In this document: positions 48,498 through 58,700 of the stretch, piece after piece
Numbering within the stretch: the stretch's first letter is position 1
How the letters are laid out: each line of letters begins with the position of its first letter
From: Cellulosimicrobium sp. CUA-896
Lineage (GTDB): Bacteria; Actinomycetota; Actinomycetes; Actinomycetales; Cellulomonadaceae
Reading direction: 5' to 3'
DNA: 64,000 nucleotides
Assembly: GCF_001942335.1 (NCBI RefSeq)
Contig: NZ_MKKH01000066.1
Location: forward strand, 1-64,000
Program-made: the position numbers and the translations under genes
Notes under the pieces: model-generated
Database searches by the model: none
Seen by the model: the letters and a program-made list of their open reading frames with translations, nothing else
What the model was told of the DNA's origin: nothing

Positions 48498-48530
48498 CGA
48501 GGGGAGCGGCGCACCGCGCCGCTCCCCTCG
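48498..48530 (+). terminator. 15-bp perfect hairpin between gluB and gluC
   Basis: CGAGGGGAGCGGCGC (48498-48512), loop ACC, GCGCCGCTCCCCTCG (48516-48530), starting 10 bp after the gluB stop. No T-tract. Likely a partial terminator or mRNA-stabilising stem that lets binding protein exceed permease. Confidence 0.8.
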
Positions 48531-48583
48531 CCTGCCCGTCGCGGCCGCTGCCGCTGCACGCCGCCCGGAGGAAGAGATGAACC

Positions 48584-49273
48584 GTGGGTGACTACCTGTC
48601 CCAGATCGCCGAGCTCTTCAGCCAGTACGACATCGTCGGCGCGTTCTGGGTCAACATCCAGCTGACGTTCTGGGCCGCGATCCTCTCGCTCGTCCTCGGC
48701 ACCGTGCTCGCGCTCATGCGGATCTCGCCCATCGTGAGCCTGCAGTGGGCCGGCGCCGCGTACGTCAACGTGCTCCGCAACACGCCGCTGACGATCATCA
48801 TGACGTTCATGGTCCTCGGCATCTGGACCCAGCTGCAGATCAGCCTCGCGCAGGACTTCGCGACGAACTTCTTCCGGTTCGCGGTCGTGGGCCTCACGAT
48901 CTACCACGCGGCGTTCGTGTGCGAGGCGATCCGCTCGGGCGTGAACACGGTCCCGCTCGGCCAGGCCGAGGCGGCGCGCGCGATCGGGCTGCCGTTCCTC
49001 CCGGCCGCCCGCCTGATCATCCTCCCCCAGGCGTTCCGCGGAGCGATCGCGCCCCTGGGCAACACGCTCATCGCCCTGCTGAAGAACTCGACCGTCGCCG
49101 TCGCCGCGAGCGTCTCGACCGAGACCGCGACCCTGATGCGGGAGATGATCGAGAACAACTCGAGCGTGATCTTCGGCATCTTCTTCATCTTCGCGATCGG
49201 GTTCGTCATCCTCGTCATCCCGATCGGCCTGCTCACGACGTCCCTCTCGACCCGACTGGCGGTGCGCCGATGA
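48584..49273 (+). CDS. gluC: Glutamate ABC transporter permease 1
   Basis: 229-aa His/Glu-type amino-acid permease with about five membrane segments, for example VNIQLTFWAAILSLVLGTVL and FGIFFIFAIGFVILVIPIGL. Coupling loop EAARAIGLPFLPAARLIILP carries the EAA motif that meets the ATPase. Start taken at GTG 48584; an ATG at 48577 with a stronger GGAGGAAGAG site is out of frame by one and could be the true start if a base is missing. Ends in ATGA overlap with gluD. Confidence 0.92.
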   Translation: MGDYLSQIAELFSQYDIVGAFWVNIQLTFWAAILSLVLGTVLALMRISPIVSLQWAGAAYVNVLRNTPLTIIMTFMVLGIWTQLQISLAQDFATNFFRFAVVGLTIYHAAFVCEAIRSGVNTVPLGQAEAARAIGLPFLPAARLIILPQAFRGAIAPLGNTLIALLKNSTVAVAASVSTETATLMREMIENNSSVIFGIFFIFAIGFVILVIPIGLLTTSLSTRLAVRR

Positions 49274-50179
49274 GCTCCCAGCAGTCCGTCCTCTTCGAGC
49301 CCCTGGGCCGCGCGCGCGGCGCAACATCGCGATCGGCAACGTCGTCGGCGCGCTCGTCGTCCTGGGCATCGCGGCGCTCGTCCTCCTGGAGCTGGAGCGC
49401 AAGGGGCAGCTCTCCTGGGACCTGTGGGGCCCGGTGTTCACCGCGAACGCCTGGGAGAACTACTACCTGCCCGGTCTGCGGAACACGCTGCGCGCCGCCG
49501 GCTTCGCGATCGTGGGGGCGATCGCGTTCGGTCTGCTCTTCGGCTCCGGGCGGCTGTCCCACCTGCGCGTGCTGCGGTGGCTGTCCGGCGTCGTCGTCGA
49601 GTTCTTCCGCGCCGTGCCGGTGCTGCTCCTCATGATCTTCTTCTGGCTGCTCTTCGGCTTCGCGACGTGCCCAACCCGTCGTTCCTCGCCGTCGTGCTGG
49701 CACTCGTCCTCTACAACGGGTCGGTCATCGCCGAGCTCGTGCGCTCGGGCGTCGGCAACCTGCCCCGCGGCCAGAGCGAGGCCGGGCTGGCGGTCGGGCT
49801 CACGCGCGGTCAGACCCTGCGCTCCATCCAGCTCCCGCAGGCACTCATCGCGATGCTGCCCGCGCTCGTCTCGCAGCTCGTCGTCGTCCTCAAGGACACG
49901 GCGCTGGGGCAGATCATCGTGTACTCCGAGCTGCTGCGGGCCGCGCAGATCTTCGGCAACGGCAACGGCAACAACCTGCAGTCGCTCACGGTGGCCGCGG
50001 TCGTGTTCATCGTCATCAACTTCGCGCTGACCAGCCTGGCGCAGTGGCTCTCGCGGTTCCTCAAGGGCCGCACGGCCGGGGCCACGGCCGCGGGGCCCGG
50101 AGAGGGCAACCCGACGGTCCCCGCCGAGGGCGGGCAGGTGGTCACGGCCGCGGGCGAGGCCGACGGCCGGGGTCGCTAG
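49270..50179 (+). CDS. gluD: Glutamate ABC transporter permease 2 (two frameshifts)
   Basis: About 303 aa corrected, with five or six membrane segments. N-terminus MSSQQSVLFEPLGRAR, then after a break near 49315 NIAIGNVVGALVVLGIAALV and YYLPGLRNTLRAAGFAIVGA; after a second break near 49661, DVPNPSFLAVVLALVLYNGS and the EAA loop SEAGLAVGLTRGQTLRSIQL. Both breaks are single lost bases. ATG 49270 overlaps gluC. Convergent with recX, 28 bp apart. Confidence 0.9.
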
Positions 50180-50207
50180 CGCCGGGACGGCCGACGCCGA
50201 CGGACCG

Positions 50208-50812
50208 TCACCACGGCCCGTCGGCTCCGCCGTCGCCGCCCTCCTCGCGGTCGAGCTCGCGCTGCACGACCTCGAACGCGAGCGACGGCGAGTAGCCCTT
50301 GCGGGCGAGCGCGCCCACGGCGCGGCGGATCCGCACGTCCCGGTCGAGCCCGGCGGTGCGGCGCAGGCGTGCCCGCGCCAGCTCGTGCGCCGCCTCGGCC
50401 TCGGAGTCGTCGTCGACCTGCCCGAGCGCGGCGGCGGCCGTCTCGTCGTCCAGGCCCCGTCGGCGCAGCTCCGTCGCGATCGCGCGCCGGGAGAGACCGC
50501 GCTCGCCGTGCCGCGTCCGCACGAGCATCTCGGCGTAGGACGCGTCGTCGACCAGGCCGACGTCCTCGAACCGGTCGAGGAGCGGCTCGACCACCCGCTC
50601 GGGGTAGCCCTTGCGGCCGAGCGACTGCGCGAGCTCGGCACGGCTCTTCGGCGCCGCGGTGAGCGTGCGCAGCAGCGTCTCCCGGGCGCGCTCCGCGAGC
50701 TCGCGTCCGAGATCTCGCCGCTCTCGACGAGCTCGTGCAGGGACGGGCGCGGGCGCCGGCCGGGGGACGTGCCCCCCGCCCGGCGCCCGCGTGGCTGGCC
50801 GTCGCTCGTCAG
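50208..50812 (-). CDS. recX: RecA regulator RecX (one frameshift, start uncertain)
   Basis: Modulates RecA filaments. C-terminal repeats of three-helix units are clear: [59 protein letters not shown] and [21 protein letters not shown] base is missing near 50711. The N-terminal frame opens directly at the recA stop with no ATG, GTG or TTG in frame; the first candidate is a CTG at 50812 in a CTGA overlap, analogous to the ATGA/GTGA junctions elsewhere. About 201 aa. Confidence 0.85.
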
Positions 50813-51926
50813 AACGGCGACTTCTTCCCCCTCGCCGCCGCGGCGGCAGGTGCCTTCGCTGCGGCAGGGACGGCCGCGGTGTCGGCCGGTGCCGTCGCGT
50901 CCGCGGCCGGCGCGGCCGGCGCGTCGACCTTGGCCCCGACGCCGAGCTTCTCCTTGATGCGCTTCTCGAGCTCGTTCGCAAGGTCCGGGTTGTCGCGCAG
51001 GAACCCGCGCGCGTTCTCCTTGCCCTGGCCGAGCTGGTCGCCGTCGTAGGTGAACCACGAGCCGGACTTGCGCACGAACCCGTGCTCCACGCCCATGTCG
51101 ATGAGGCCACCCTCGCGCGAGATGCCCACGCCGTAGAGGATGTCGAACTCGGCCTGCTTGAACGGCGGGGCCATCTTGTTCTTGACGACCTTGACGCGGG
51201 TGCGGTTGCGACCGGCTCGGTGCCCTCCTTGAGGGTCTCGATGCGGCGGATGTCGAGCCGGACGGAGGCGTAGAACTTCAGCGCCTTGCCACCCGTCGTG
51301 GTCTCCGGCGAGCCGAAGAAGACGCCGATCTTCTCGCGGAGCTGGTTGATGAAGATCGCCGTGGTCCCCGACGCGCTGAGCGCACCGGTGATCTTGCGCA
51401 GCGCCTGCGACATGAGGCGCGCCTGGAGGCCGACGTGGCTGTCGCCCATCTCGCCCTCGATCTCGGCCTTGGGCACGAGCGCCGCGACGGAGTCGATGAC
51501 GATGATGTCGAGCGCGCCGGAGCGGATGAGCATGTCCGCGATCTCGAGCGCCTGCTCCCCCGTGTCCGGCTGGGACACGAGCAGCGCGTCGGTGTCGACG
51601 CCGAGCTTCTTCGCGTACTCCGGGTCGAGCGCGTGCTCAGCGTCGACGAACGCGGCGATGCCGCCCGCGCGCTGCGCGCTCGCGACGGCGTGCAGCGCGA
51701 CCGTCGTCTTGCCGGACGACTCGGGGCCGTACACCTCGACGACGCGGCCGCGCGGGAGGCCGCCGATGCCGAGCGCCACGTCGAGCGCGATGGAGCCGGT
51801 GGGGATCACGTCGACGGGCGCGCGACCCTCGTCGCCGAGCCGCATCACGGAGTTCTTGCCGAAGCTCCGGTCGATCTGGGCGAGAGCCGCCTCGAGCGCC
51901 TTCTCGCGGTCTGCGGGTGCAGGCAT
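50809..51926 (-). CDS. recA: Recombinase RecA (one frameshift)
   Basis: ATP-dependent strand-exchange protein and LexA coprotease. Walker [37 protein letters not shown], Walker [20 protein letters not shown], loop 2 [20 protein letters not shown] and [19 protein letters not shown] lost base near 51210 (GTCGCAACC for GTCGGCAACC) separates the last third. Corrected length 372 aa with an Ala-rich acidic tail. ATG 51926 follows GAAGGTG; the GTG 9 bp earlier is less well placed. A LexA box lies about 216 bp upstream. Confidence 0.96.
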
Positions 51927-52141
51927 GTCGGTCACCTTCGTGGACGGGGCACCCGGTGGTGGCCGGACGCCGTGCTTCGGTCGCCGGGGCCGCTCGGCCC
52001 GGCGGGTTCAGGTCTGTCGTTCGTCGTGCCCGACGCTACGGGCAGCCACCGACACGCGCCGCGGGCGGCCCGCGGACCTGTGGACCGACGCCGTCGGGCC
52101 CGGAGGCGGGACGCGGCGGCGGCACCTGTGCACAACTCTAG

Positions 52142-52157
52142 CCGAACACCTGTTCGA
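52142..52157. promoter_or_regulatory. LexA (SOS) box upstream of recA
   Basis: CCGAACACCTGTTCGA, one mismatch to TCGAAC-N4-GTTCGA. It is the only recognised site in the 299-bp gap between the recA start and the end of the metallo-beta-lactamase gene. Confidence 0.85.
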
Positions 52158-52225
52158 CACCCGTGCGCGGGTCGGCGTGTCGTCGCGACCGCCGCGGCGC
52201 CGCGCACCCCGGCGTCACCGAGGCC

Positions 52226-53053
52226 TCACGCCGTCGACCACGACTCCCCCGGACGCAGGACGACGACACGCGTGCCCGGGGCGTGCCGCTGCGCCGCGGC
52301 CTCGAAGGCCGCGCCCGCGTGGTCCATCCAGCCGCGCGGCACGTGCCGACCGCCCGGCGCGTGCAGCGTCCCCCAGTGCACGGGGACGGCCACGCGCACG
52401 CCCACCTCCGCGCACACGCGCGCGGCCTGCATCGGGCCGAGGTGGCCGGCCGAGAGACGCGGCCCCCAGCCGCCGACGGGCACGAGCGCGACGTCGACCG
52501 GGCCGTCGGCGAGCCGCGGCAGGTGCACCATCCCCGGGTAGTGCTCCGTGTCGCCCACGACCCAGACCCGGGTGCCGACGTCGGACCCCCCGGCCGCACC
52601 GACGCGCACGAGGTGACCGTTCGCCGCGTTCGGCCGGTGCGGCATCGGCCGGTGCCCGTGCACCGCGTGCACCAGCCGCACCTCGGCCACGGGGGCGCCC
52701 GTGCCGTCCGCACCGCCGTCCACCGCGGCGTCGCCGCCCACCGGGTACCACGCGTCGCCGAGCCCGACCCCGCGCAGCCCCTTCGTGCGCAGCCACCGCG
52801 CGTTGGCGGGCGCCGTGAGGACGGGCACCTGCGGCAGGAGCCGCAGGGACCCGAGCTCGGCGTGGTCGTGGTGCAGGTGGGAGAGCAGGACGGCGTCCGC
52901 GTCGCGCCACGCCGGCGCGGGGCGCTCGCCCCGCCGGCGCAGCAGCCCGGCGTGGCGCTGCAGGAGCGGGTCGGTCACGAGTCGCACACGCGGCCCGCCC
53001 TCGACGTCGAGGACCACCGTCGAGTGCCCGAGCCAGGTCACGCGCAGCCTCAC
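52226..53053 (-). CDS. Metallo-beta-lactamase fold hydrolase, UlaG-like
   Basis: 275 aa. N-terminus VRLRVTWLGHSTVVLDVEGG and the metal motif LLSHLHHDHAELGSLR (HxHxDH), then VWVVGDTEHYPGM and PVHWGTLHAPGG. These are typical of the UlaG/YtnP-like group; the substrate is not determined. GTG 53053 overlaps the stop of the upstream phosphodiesterase gene (GTGA), so both are made together. A phosphate-ester or lipid substrate shared with that neighbour is possible but not shown. Confidence 0.85.
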   Translation of the reverse strand: MRLRVTWLGHSTVVLDVEGGPRVRLVTDPLLQRHAGLLRRRGERPAPAWRDADAVLLSHLHHDHAELGSLRLLPQVPVLTAPANARWLRTKGLRGVGLGDAWYPVGGDAAVDGGADGTGAPVAEVRLVHAVHGHRPMPHRPNAANGHLVRVGAAGGSDVGTRVWVVGDTEHYPGMVHLPRLADGPVDVALVPVGGWGPRLSAGHLGPMQAARVCAEVGVRVAVPVHWGTLHAPGGRHVPRGWMDHAGAAFEAAAQRHAPGTRVVVLRPGESWSTA

Positions 53054-55389
53054 CGTCCCGTCTCCCCCGGCGGCTCGGTCGCCACGGCCTCGCCCGGCCG
53101 GGCGTCCCCGTCCGGCCGGTCCTGCGCGGTCGCCGCCGCGCCGTCCGGTAATCCCGGAGCGCGGACCCCCAGGTCCTCGAGCCACGCGACGAGCCGGCGG
53201 TGCACCGCCTCGGCGCCCACGAGCACGGGCTCCCCGTCGACGTCCTCGAGCTCGTCGTCCGGGACGTGCAGGCGGGCGGGGTGCACGAGCACCGCCGCGT
53301 TCTGCGCCCCGCCGAGGCCGCCGTGCGAACCGACCAGGCCCTCGAACGCGTGGACCATGCCGACGTCGTCGACGCGCGAGAGGAGGACGAGGTCGCCGGC
53401 GTCGGCGAGCCGCGCGACGCGCAGCAGGTCCGGCGCCGCCCGCACGCCGTAGGGCGCGAGCGGGTCGTCCCCGTCGACCTCGCCCGTGACGAGGTCGCGG
53501 GTCCCGCCGGGTCCGTGCGCCACCACGGTCCCGGCCGGGCGTGCCGCGGGCCGCTCGTGGACGACGACGACCCCGACCGCCGGGTTCGCCAGCAGGCCGT
53601 CCAGGAGGGCGGGCCAGCGGTCGCGGACCTCGTCCCCGGTCAGCCGGCGGGCCTCGCGCGGGAACCACACCATGCCGAGGTTCCCCGACCCCACGACGGC
53701 CACCTCGGGCAGCTCGTCGTGCGCCCTGGCCGCGCGGGGCTCGCGCTCCGTCCGGTCCGGGCCGACCATCATCCGGCCCGCGTCGTCCGGGCCACGGGCG
53801 GGGCCGCGCAACGCGTGCAGCGCCGCGTTCGCGGGGCCCCACTCCTCCGTGTCCGGCGCCGCGGGCCGACGACGTCCGGCGGGTCGCGCCCGCCCGGCCG
53901 CGCCCGGCACGGGCGGCCCGCCCGCCCCGGGCCGCACCGCACCGTCCGCGTCACGACGCTCGTCCGGCCCGGCGGCGCCCGGCGCCATGAGGCGGCGCAC
54001 CTCCGCGAGGAACGTGCGCCCGACGACCTGCTCGAAGGTCGCGCCGAGCGACTGCCCGTGGTCGGAGAGCACGACCACCTCGTAGCGGCGCGGCGCGACG
54101 GCGGCCACCTGCTCCCACAGCCCGACGACGCGGTCGAGGCCCTCGAGGGCGCGCAACGACTCCGGGCGCAGCGGCCCGGCGTGGTGGGCGATCTCGTCGT
54201 AGTCGACGAGGTCGACGCACACGACCGGGGCGCCGCGCACGAGCTGCTCGGCGACGAGCGTCGTGCTGAGGTCGCGCAGCACGACGTTCGTCCCGGCGCG
54301 CAGGACCGGGTACCAGCCGAGCCGCGGCACGCGCGGGCGCACGCCGCGCACCGCCTGCTGCCAGCCCTGGTACAGCTCCTTGACGAGCTCGCCCGTCGCG
54401 CCGACGACCGCGCGGACGAGCACGAACGGCCCCGCGAAGAAGCGGACGAACGGCTGTCCCGGGCCGAGTCCCGCGGACGCGCGGCTCATCACCAGCAGGG
54501 TCGTCGTCGCGTCGCCGGAGAACATCGTCGAGACCGCGGCCCCGCCGCCGGCGAGCAGGCCCGCGCCGTCGCCCGACCGCGCCTCGACCGCGGCGGCGTC
54601 CGCGGGCCGGTTCGTCACGACGAGCCGCCCGAGCTCGCGCGACCACCACCGGAACGCCGGCACGTGCTCCGTCGTCCCGTGCAGGATCCCGACCGTGCTC
54701 GCGGGCGTCGTCGCCGGGACCCGTGCCCACCACGTCGCGAGCCGGTGGCTGCCGCTGCCGAGCCAGCGCGCGAGCGTCGGCACGAGCCCCGCCTGCAGGG
54801 CGTAGTCCAGCGTGGGGCGCGCGACGCCGTCGAGCACCACCACGAGCATCCCCGCCGGCCGCCCGTCGGGACCGGGCGTCCCGCCGCCCGTGCCCGTCCC
54901 GGACGGGTCCGCGGGGACCGGGACCGCGTGCGGCCCGCCGGCCTGGCGCCGAGCGCGGCGCAGCAGGTCGCCCAGCACGTACTCGTTGTCGCTCGCGCCG
55001 ACCGCCCACCGCCCGAGCGCCATCACGACTCCCGCGACGACGAGGACCGCGAGCACCGTCGCCCAGGACGACGTGCGCAGGCCGGGCAGGTAGGTCAGCG
55101 CGGCCCCCGCGACGAGCACCTGCGCCGCGACGCCGGACACGAGAGCGCCGACGACCCCCAGGCGTGCCGCCACCCGGCGCAGGAGCGGGCGCAGGACGAC
55201 GTCGCCGACCCCCACCGCGAGCGCCGCGAGCAGGAGCGCCGCGAAGGCCGTGACCTCCGCGCCGGGCACGACCCACGCCGCGATCCCGAGCCCGGCCGCG
55301 GTGGACACGAGCGACCACAGGGCGCCGCGCACGTCCGCCGCGGTCACGACCGGGACCGTCCGCCCGGTCGCGCGTCGTGCGTCGGTCAT
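53050..55389 (-). CDS. Membrane-anchored phosphodiesterase/alkaline-phosphatase-like protein with holin-like N-terminus
   Basis: 779 aa, intact. Residues about 20-140 hold four membrane segments of the phage-holin-family IV type (LWSLVSTAAGLGIAAWVVPG, FAALLLAALAVGVGDVVLRP, LVSGVAAQVLVAGAALTYLP, VLAVLVVAGVVMALGRW). The rest is an alkaline-phosphatase superfamily domain: metal Asp in LVVVLDGVARPTLDYA, Thr/Ser region TTPASTVGILHGTTEHVPAF, VDLVDYDEIAHHAGP and VVVLSDHGQSLGATF. It probably acts outside or at the membrane on a phosphodiester or polyprenyl substrate. ATG 55389. The junction to the next gene is a GTGA overlap. Confidence 0.85.
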   Translation of the reverse strand: MTDARRATGRTVPVVTAADVRGALWSLVSTAAGLGIAAWVVPGAEVTAFAALLLAALAVGVGDVVLRPLLRRVAARLGVVGALVSGVAAQVLVAGAALTYLPGLRTSSWATVLAVLVVAGVVMALGRWAVGASDNEYVLGDLLRRARRQAGGPHAVPVPADPSGTGTGGGTPGPDGRPAGMLVVVLDGVARPTLDYALQAGLVPTLARWLGSGSHRLATWWARVPATTPASTVGILHGTTEHVPAFRWWSRELGRLVVTNRPADAAAVEARSGDGAGLLAGGGAAVSTMFSGDATTTLLVMSRASAGLGPGQPFVRFFAGPFVLVRAVVGATGELVKELYQGWQQAVRGVRPRVPRLGWYPVLRAGTNVVLRDLSTTLVAEQLVRGAPVVCVDLVDYDEIAHHAGPLRPESLRALEGLDRVVGLWEQVAAVAPRRYEVVVLSDHGQSLGATFEQVVGRTFLAEVRRLMAPGAAGPDERRDADGAVRPGAGGPPVPGAAGRARPAGRRRPAAPDTEEWGPANAALHALRGPARGPDDAGRMMVGPDRTEREPRAARAHDELPEVAVVGSGNLGMVWFPREARRLTGDEVRDRWPALLDGLLANPAVGVVVVHERPAARPAGTVVAHGPGGTRDLVTGEVDGDDPLAPYGVRAAPDLLRVARLADAGDLVLLSRVDDVGMVHAFEGLVGSHGGLGGAQNAAVLVHPARLHVPDDELEDVDGEPVLVGAEAVHRRLVAWLEDLGVRAPGLPDGAAATAQDRPDGDARPGEAVATEPPGETGR

Positions 55390-55442
55390 GGCCCCATGAT
55401 GCGCGACGCACGGCCCCGGTGCGCGGGACCGCCGCGCACGCC

Positions 55443-55676
55443 TCAGCGGGCGGGCGGGGCCTGCCGGTGCTCGTCGCGCCCCCAGCGCTGCGCGTCGGGG
55501 ACGTCGAGCGCGTCGCACAGGGCGTGCCACACGACGCGCGGCTCGACGCCGTCGTCGATCGCCCGGGCGGCCGTGCGGTCGCCCAGCTCCGTGAGCACCT
55601 GGTCGCGCGCGAGCGTGCGCCCGTAGGCGTCGCCGAAGACCTCGTCGACCAGCTCCCAGAACTCGCGGTAGCGCAC
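55443..55676 (-). CDS. DUF3046 small protein
   Basis: 77 aa. The sequence VRYREFWELVDEVFGDAYGR and EPRVVWHALCDALDVP is the DUF3046 signature, a short actinobacterial family of unknown function often near recA. GTG 55676. It lies 53 bp upstream of the phosphodiesterase gene on the same strand and diverges from lhr. Confidence 0.88.
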   Translation of the reverse strand: MRYREFWELVDEVFGDAYGRTLARDQVLTELGDRTAARAIDDGVEPRVVWHALCDALDVPDAQRWGRDEHRQAPPAR

Positions 55677-55784
55677 GGCACCAGCCTGCCACGTGCGCCG
55701 GCGCACGGCGCACGCGCCCGCCGGTCCGGACCCCGCCACCGAGGTGCCCGGGCGGGTGTGGGCGGCCGCGGCGAGAATGGCCCG

Positions 55785-58700
55785 GTGACGCCCGCCCCGC
55801 CCGCCTCCTCTCCCGGGAGCCCCGCCGCCGGCTCCCCCGGCACCTCGCCCGGTGCCGCGGGGACCGACCCGCTCGCGCGCTTCGCCGCGCCCACGCGCGC
55901 GTGGTTCGCGGGCGCGTTCGACGCGCCGACGGCGGCGCAGGCCGGTGCGTGGGAGGCGGTGTCCGGGGACCGGCACGCGCTCGTCGTGGCACCGACCGGG
56001 TCGGGCAAGACGCTCGCCGCGTTCCTGTGGTCGCTCGACCGCATCATGACGACCCCCGTCCCCGAGCGCGAGCAGCGCCTGCGCGTCGTGTACGTCTCGC
56101 CGCTCAAGGCCCTCGCGGCGGACGTCGAGCGCAACCTGCGCTCGCCGCTCGCCGGGATCCGCCAGGCCGCGGCCCGGCTCGGGGGCGAGGTGCCCGACGT
56201 CGTCGTGGGCACGCGCACGGGCGACACGCCGACGTCCGAGCGGCGCCGGCTCGCCACGCACCCGCCGGACATCCTCATCACGACGCCGGAGTCGCTCTTC
56301 CTCGTGCTCACGTCGCAGGCGCGCGCAGGCCTCGCCGGCGTCGAGACGGTCGTCGTCGACGAGATCCACGCGGTCGCGGGCACGAAGCGCGGCGCGCACC
56401 TCGCGGTGTCCCTCGAGCGGCTGGACGCGCTGCTGGAGGCGAACGAGCGCCCGCCCGCGCAGCGCGTCGGGCTGTCGGCGACCGTCCGTCCCGTCGAGGC
56501 GGTCGCGTCCTTCCTCGGCGGGAACCGCCCGGCGTCGGAGGGCGGGCGCGAGTCGTCGTCGTGCAGCCGCCCGCCGCGAAGCGCATCGAGGTCGACGTGG
56601 TCGTGCCCGTGCCCGACCTCGCCGACCTGTCCGCCCCGGCGCGGGGCGCGCAGCCGCACGACGGAGCGGCGACCGGCGAGGCAACCGGCGAGGCAACCGG
56701 CGAGGCAACCGGCCCGGGGACGGGCGCGGCCGCCCTCTCCGGCACCGCGCCGACGGGCCCGGACGGGCTGCCGGGACTCGTCCCGCTGCCCCCGGGCGAG
56801 CGGGACCTGTCCGGTCCGGCGACGTCCCGGCCGACCGGGTCGGACCTCGCCCGGCCCGCACGCCCGTCGGTGTGGCCGCACGTCGAGGAGCGCGTCGTGG
56901 ACCTGGTGTCGGGGCACCGCTCGACGCTCGTGTTCACGAACTCGCGGCGCGGCGCCGAGCGGCTGACGGCGCGCATGAACGAGCTGTGGGCCGAGCGGCA
57001 GGGCGAGGACGTGCTCGACCCCGGGACGGTCACCGCCGCCAGGTGCAGGCGCAGTCGGGCGCGAGCTCCGGGGTGGAGCCCGTCATCGCGCGCGCCCACC
57101 ACGGGTCGATGAGCCGCGCCGAGCGCACCCGCACCGAGACGGAGCTCAAGGACGGGCGCCTGCCCGCGGTGGTCGCGACGTCGAGCCTCGAGCTCGGCAT
57201 CGACATGGGCGCCGTCGACCTCGTCGTCCAGGTCGGCGCCCCGCCGTCGGTCGCCTCCGGTCTGCAGCGCATCGGCCGCGCCGGGCACCAGGTCGGCGCG
57301 GTCTCGCGGGGCGTGGTGTTCCCGACGCACCGGGGCGACCTCGTGCCGTCGGCCGTGGTGGCGGAGCGCATGCGCACCGGGGGCATCGAGGAGCTGCACG
57401 TGCTGTCCAACCCGCTCGACGTGCTCGCGCAGCAGGTCGTGGCGATGGTCGCGGTGGACCCGTGGACGGTGGACGAGCTCGCGGCGGTGGTGCGCCGCAG
57501 CGCGCCGTACGCGCACCTCGGGGACGCGTCGCTGCACGCGGTCCTCGACATGCTCGCGGGCCGCTACCCGAGCGAGGACTTCGGCGAGCTGCGCGCGCGC
57601 GTCGTGTGGGACCGCGCGTCGGGCCGGCTCACGGGCCGCCCCGGCGCGCTGCGCCTGGCGGCCACGAGCGGCGGCACCATCCCTGACCGCGGGCTCTACG
57701 GGGTCTTCCTCGCCACCGACGCCGCGGCCACGGCCACGGCCACGGGGGACGGTGCGGACGGCGGCGGCGACGGGACCGCGCGCGAGCGCGCATCGCGCGG
57801 TGGCAAGCGGGTCGGCGAGCTCGACGAGGAGATGGTCTACGAGTCGCGCGTGGGCGACACGTTCACGCTCGGGTCGAGCACGTGGCGGATCGAGGACATC
57901 ACGCCCGACCGCGTGCTCGTCACGCCCGCACCGGGCATCCCGGGCCGGCTCCCGTTCTGGAAGGGCGACTCCCCCGGCCGGCCGGCCGAGCTGGGCCGGG
58001 TGCTCGGGGCGTGGGTGCGCGAGACGGACGCGCTCGTCGCGCGGGACGGCGACGCCGCGCGCGAGAGGCTCGCGCAGGCGGGGCTCGACGCGTGGGCGGC
58101 GGACAACCTCGTCGCCTACCTCGACGAGCAGCGCGCGGCGACCGGTCGCGTGCCCGACGACCGGACGGTCGTGGTCGAACGGTTCCGCGACGAGCTCGGC
58201 GACTGGCGCGTCGTCGTGCACTCGCCGTACGGGGCGAAGGTGCACGCGCCGTGGGCGCTGGTGCTCGCGGCGCGCCTGCGCGAGCGGTACGGCGTCGACG
58301 CGGCGGCCATGCACGCCGACGACGGGATCGTCCTGCGGCTGCCGGACACGGGTGACTCGTGGCTCGACGCGGCGGGCGCGGACACCGACGACGGCCCTCG
58401 CGCCGGCCGCGACGTCCCGGTGCCGGTCGAGGACCTCCTCGTCGACGCCGACGAGGTGCTCGACGCGGTGCGCACCGAGCTGGGCGGGTCGGTGATGTTC
58501 GCGTCCCGCTTCCGCGAGGCCGCCGCCCGTGCGCTCCTGCTGCCCCGCCGCCGGCCCGACCGCCGCCAGCCGCTGTGGCAGCAGCGCCAGCGCTCGGCCC
58601 AGCTGCTGTCGGTCGCGTCGCAGTACCCCGAGTTCCCGATCGTGCTCGAGGCCGCGCGCGAGTGCCTGCAGGACGACTTCGACGTCGAGGCGCTCGCCGC

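Noticed and set aside
53050-55389. Phage holin as a sign of a prophage
   Set aside because: The holin-type domain is fused to a large phosphatase domain, composition matches the neighbours and no other phage gene is present.
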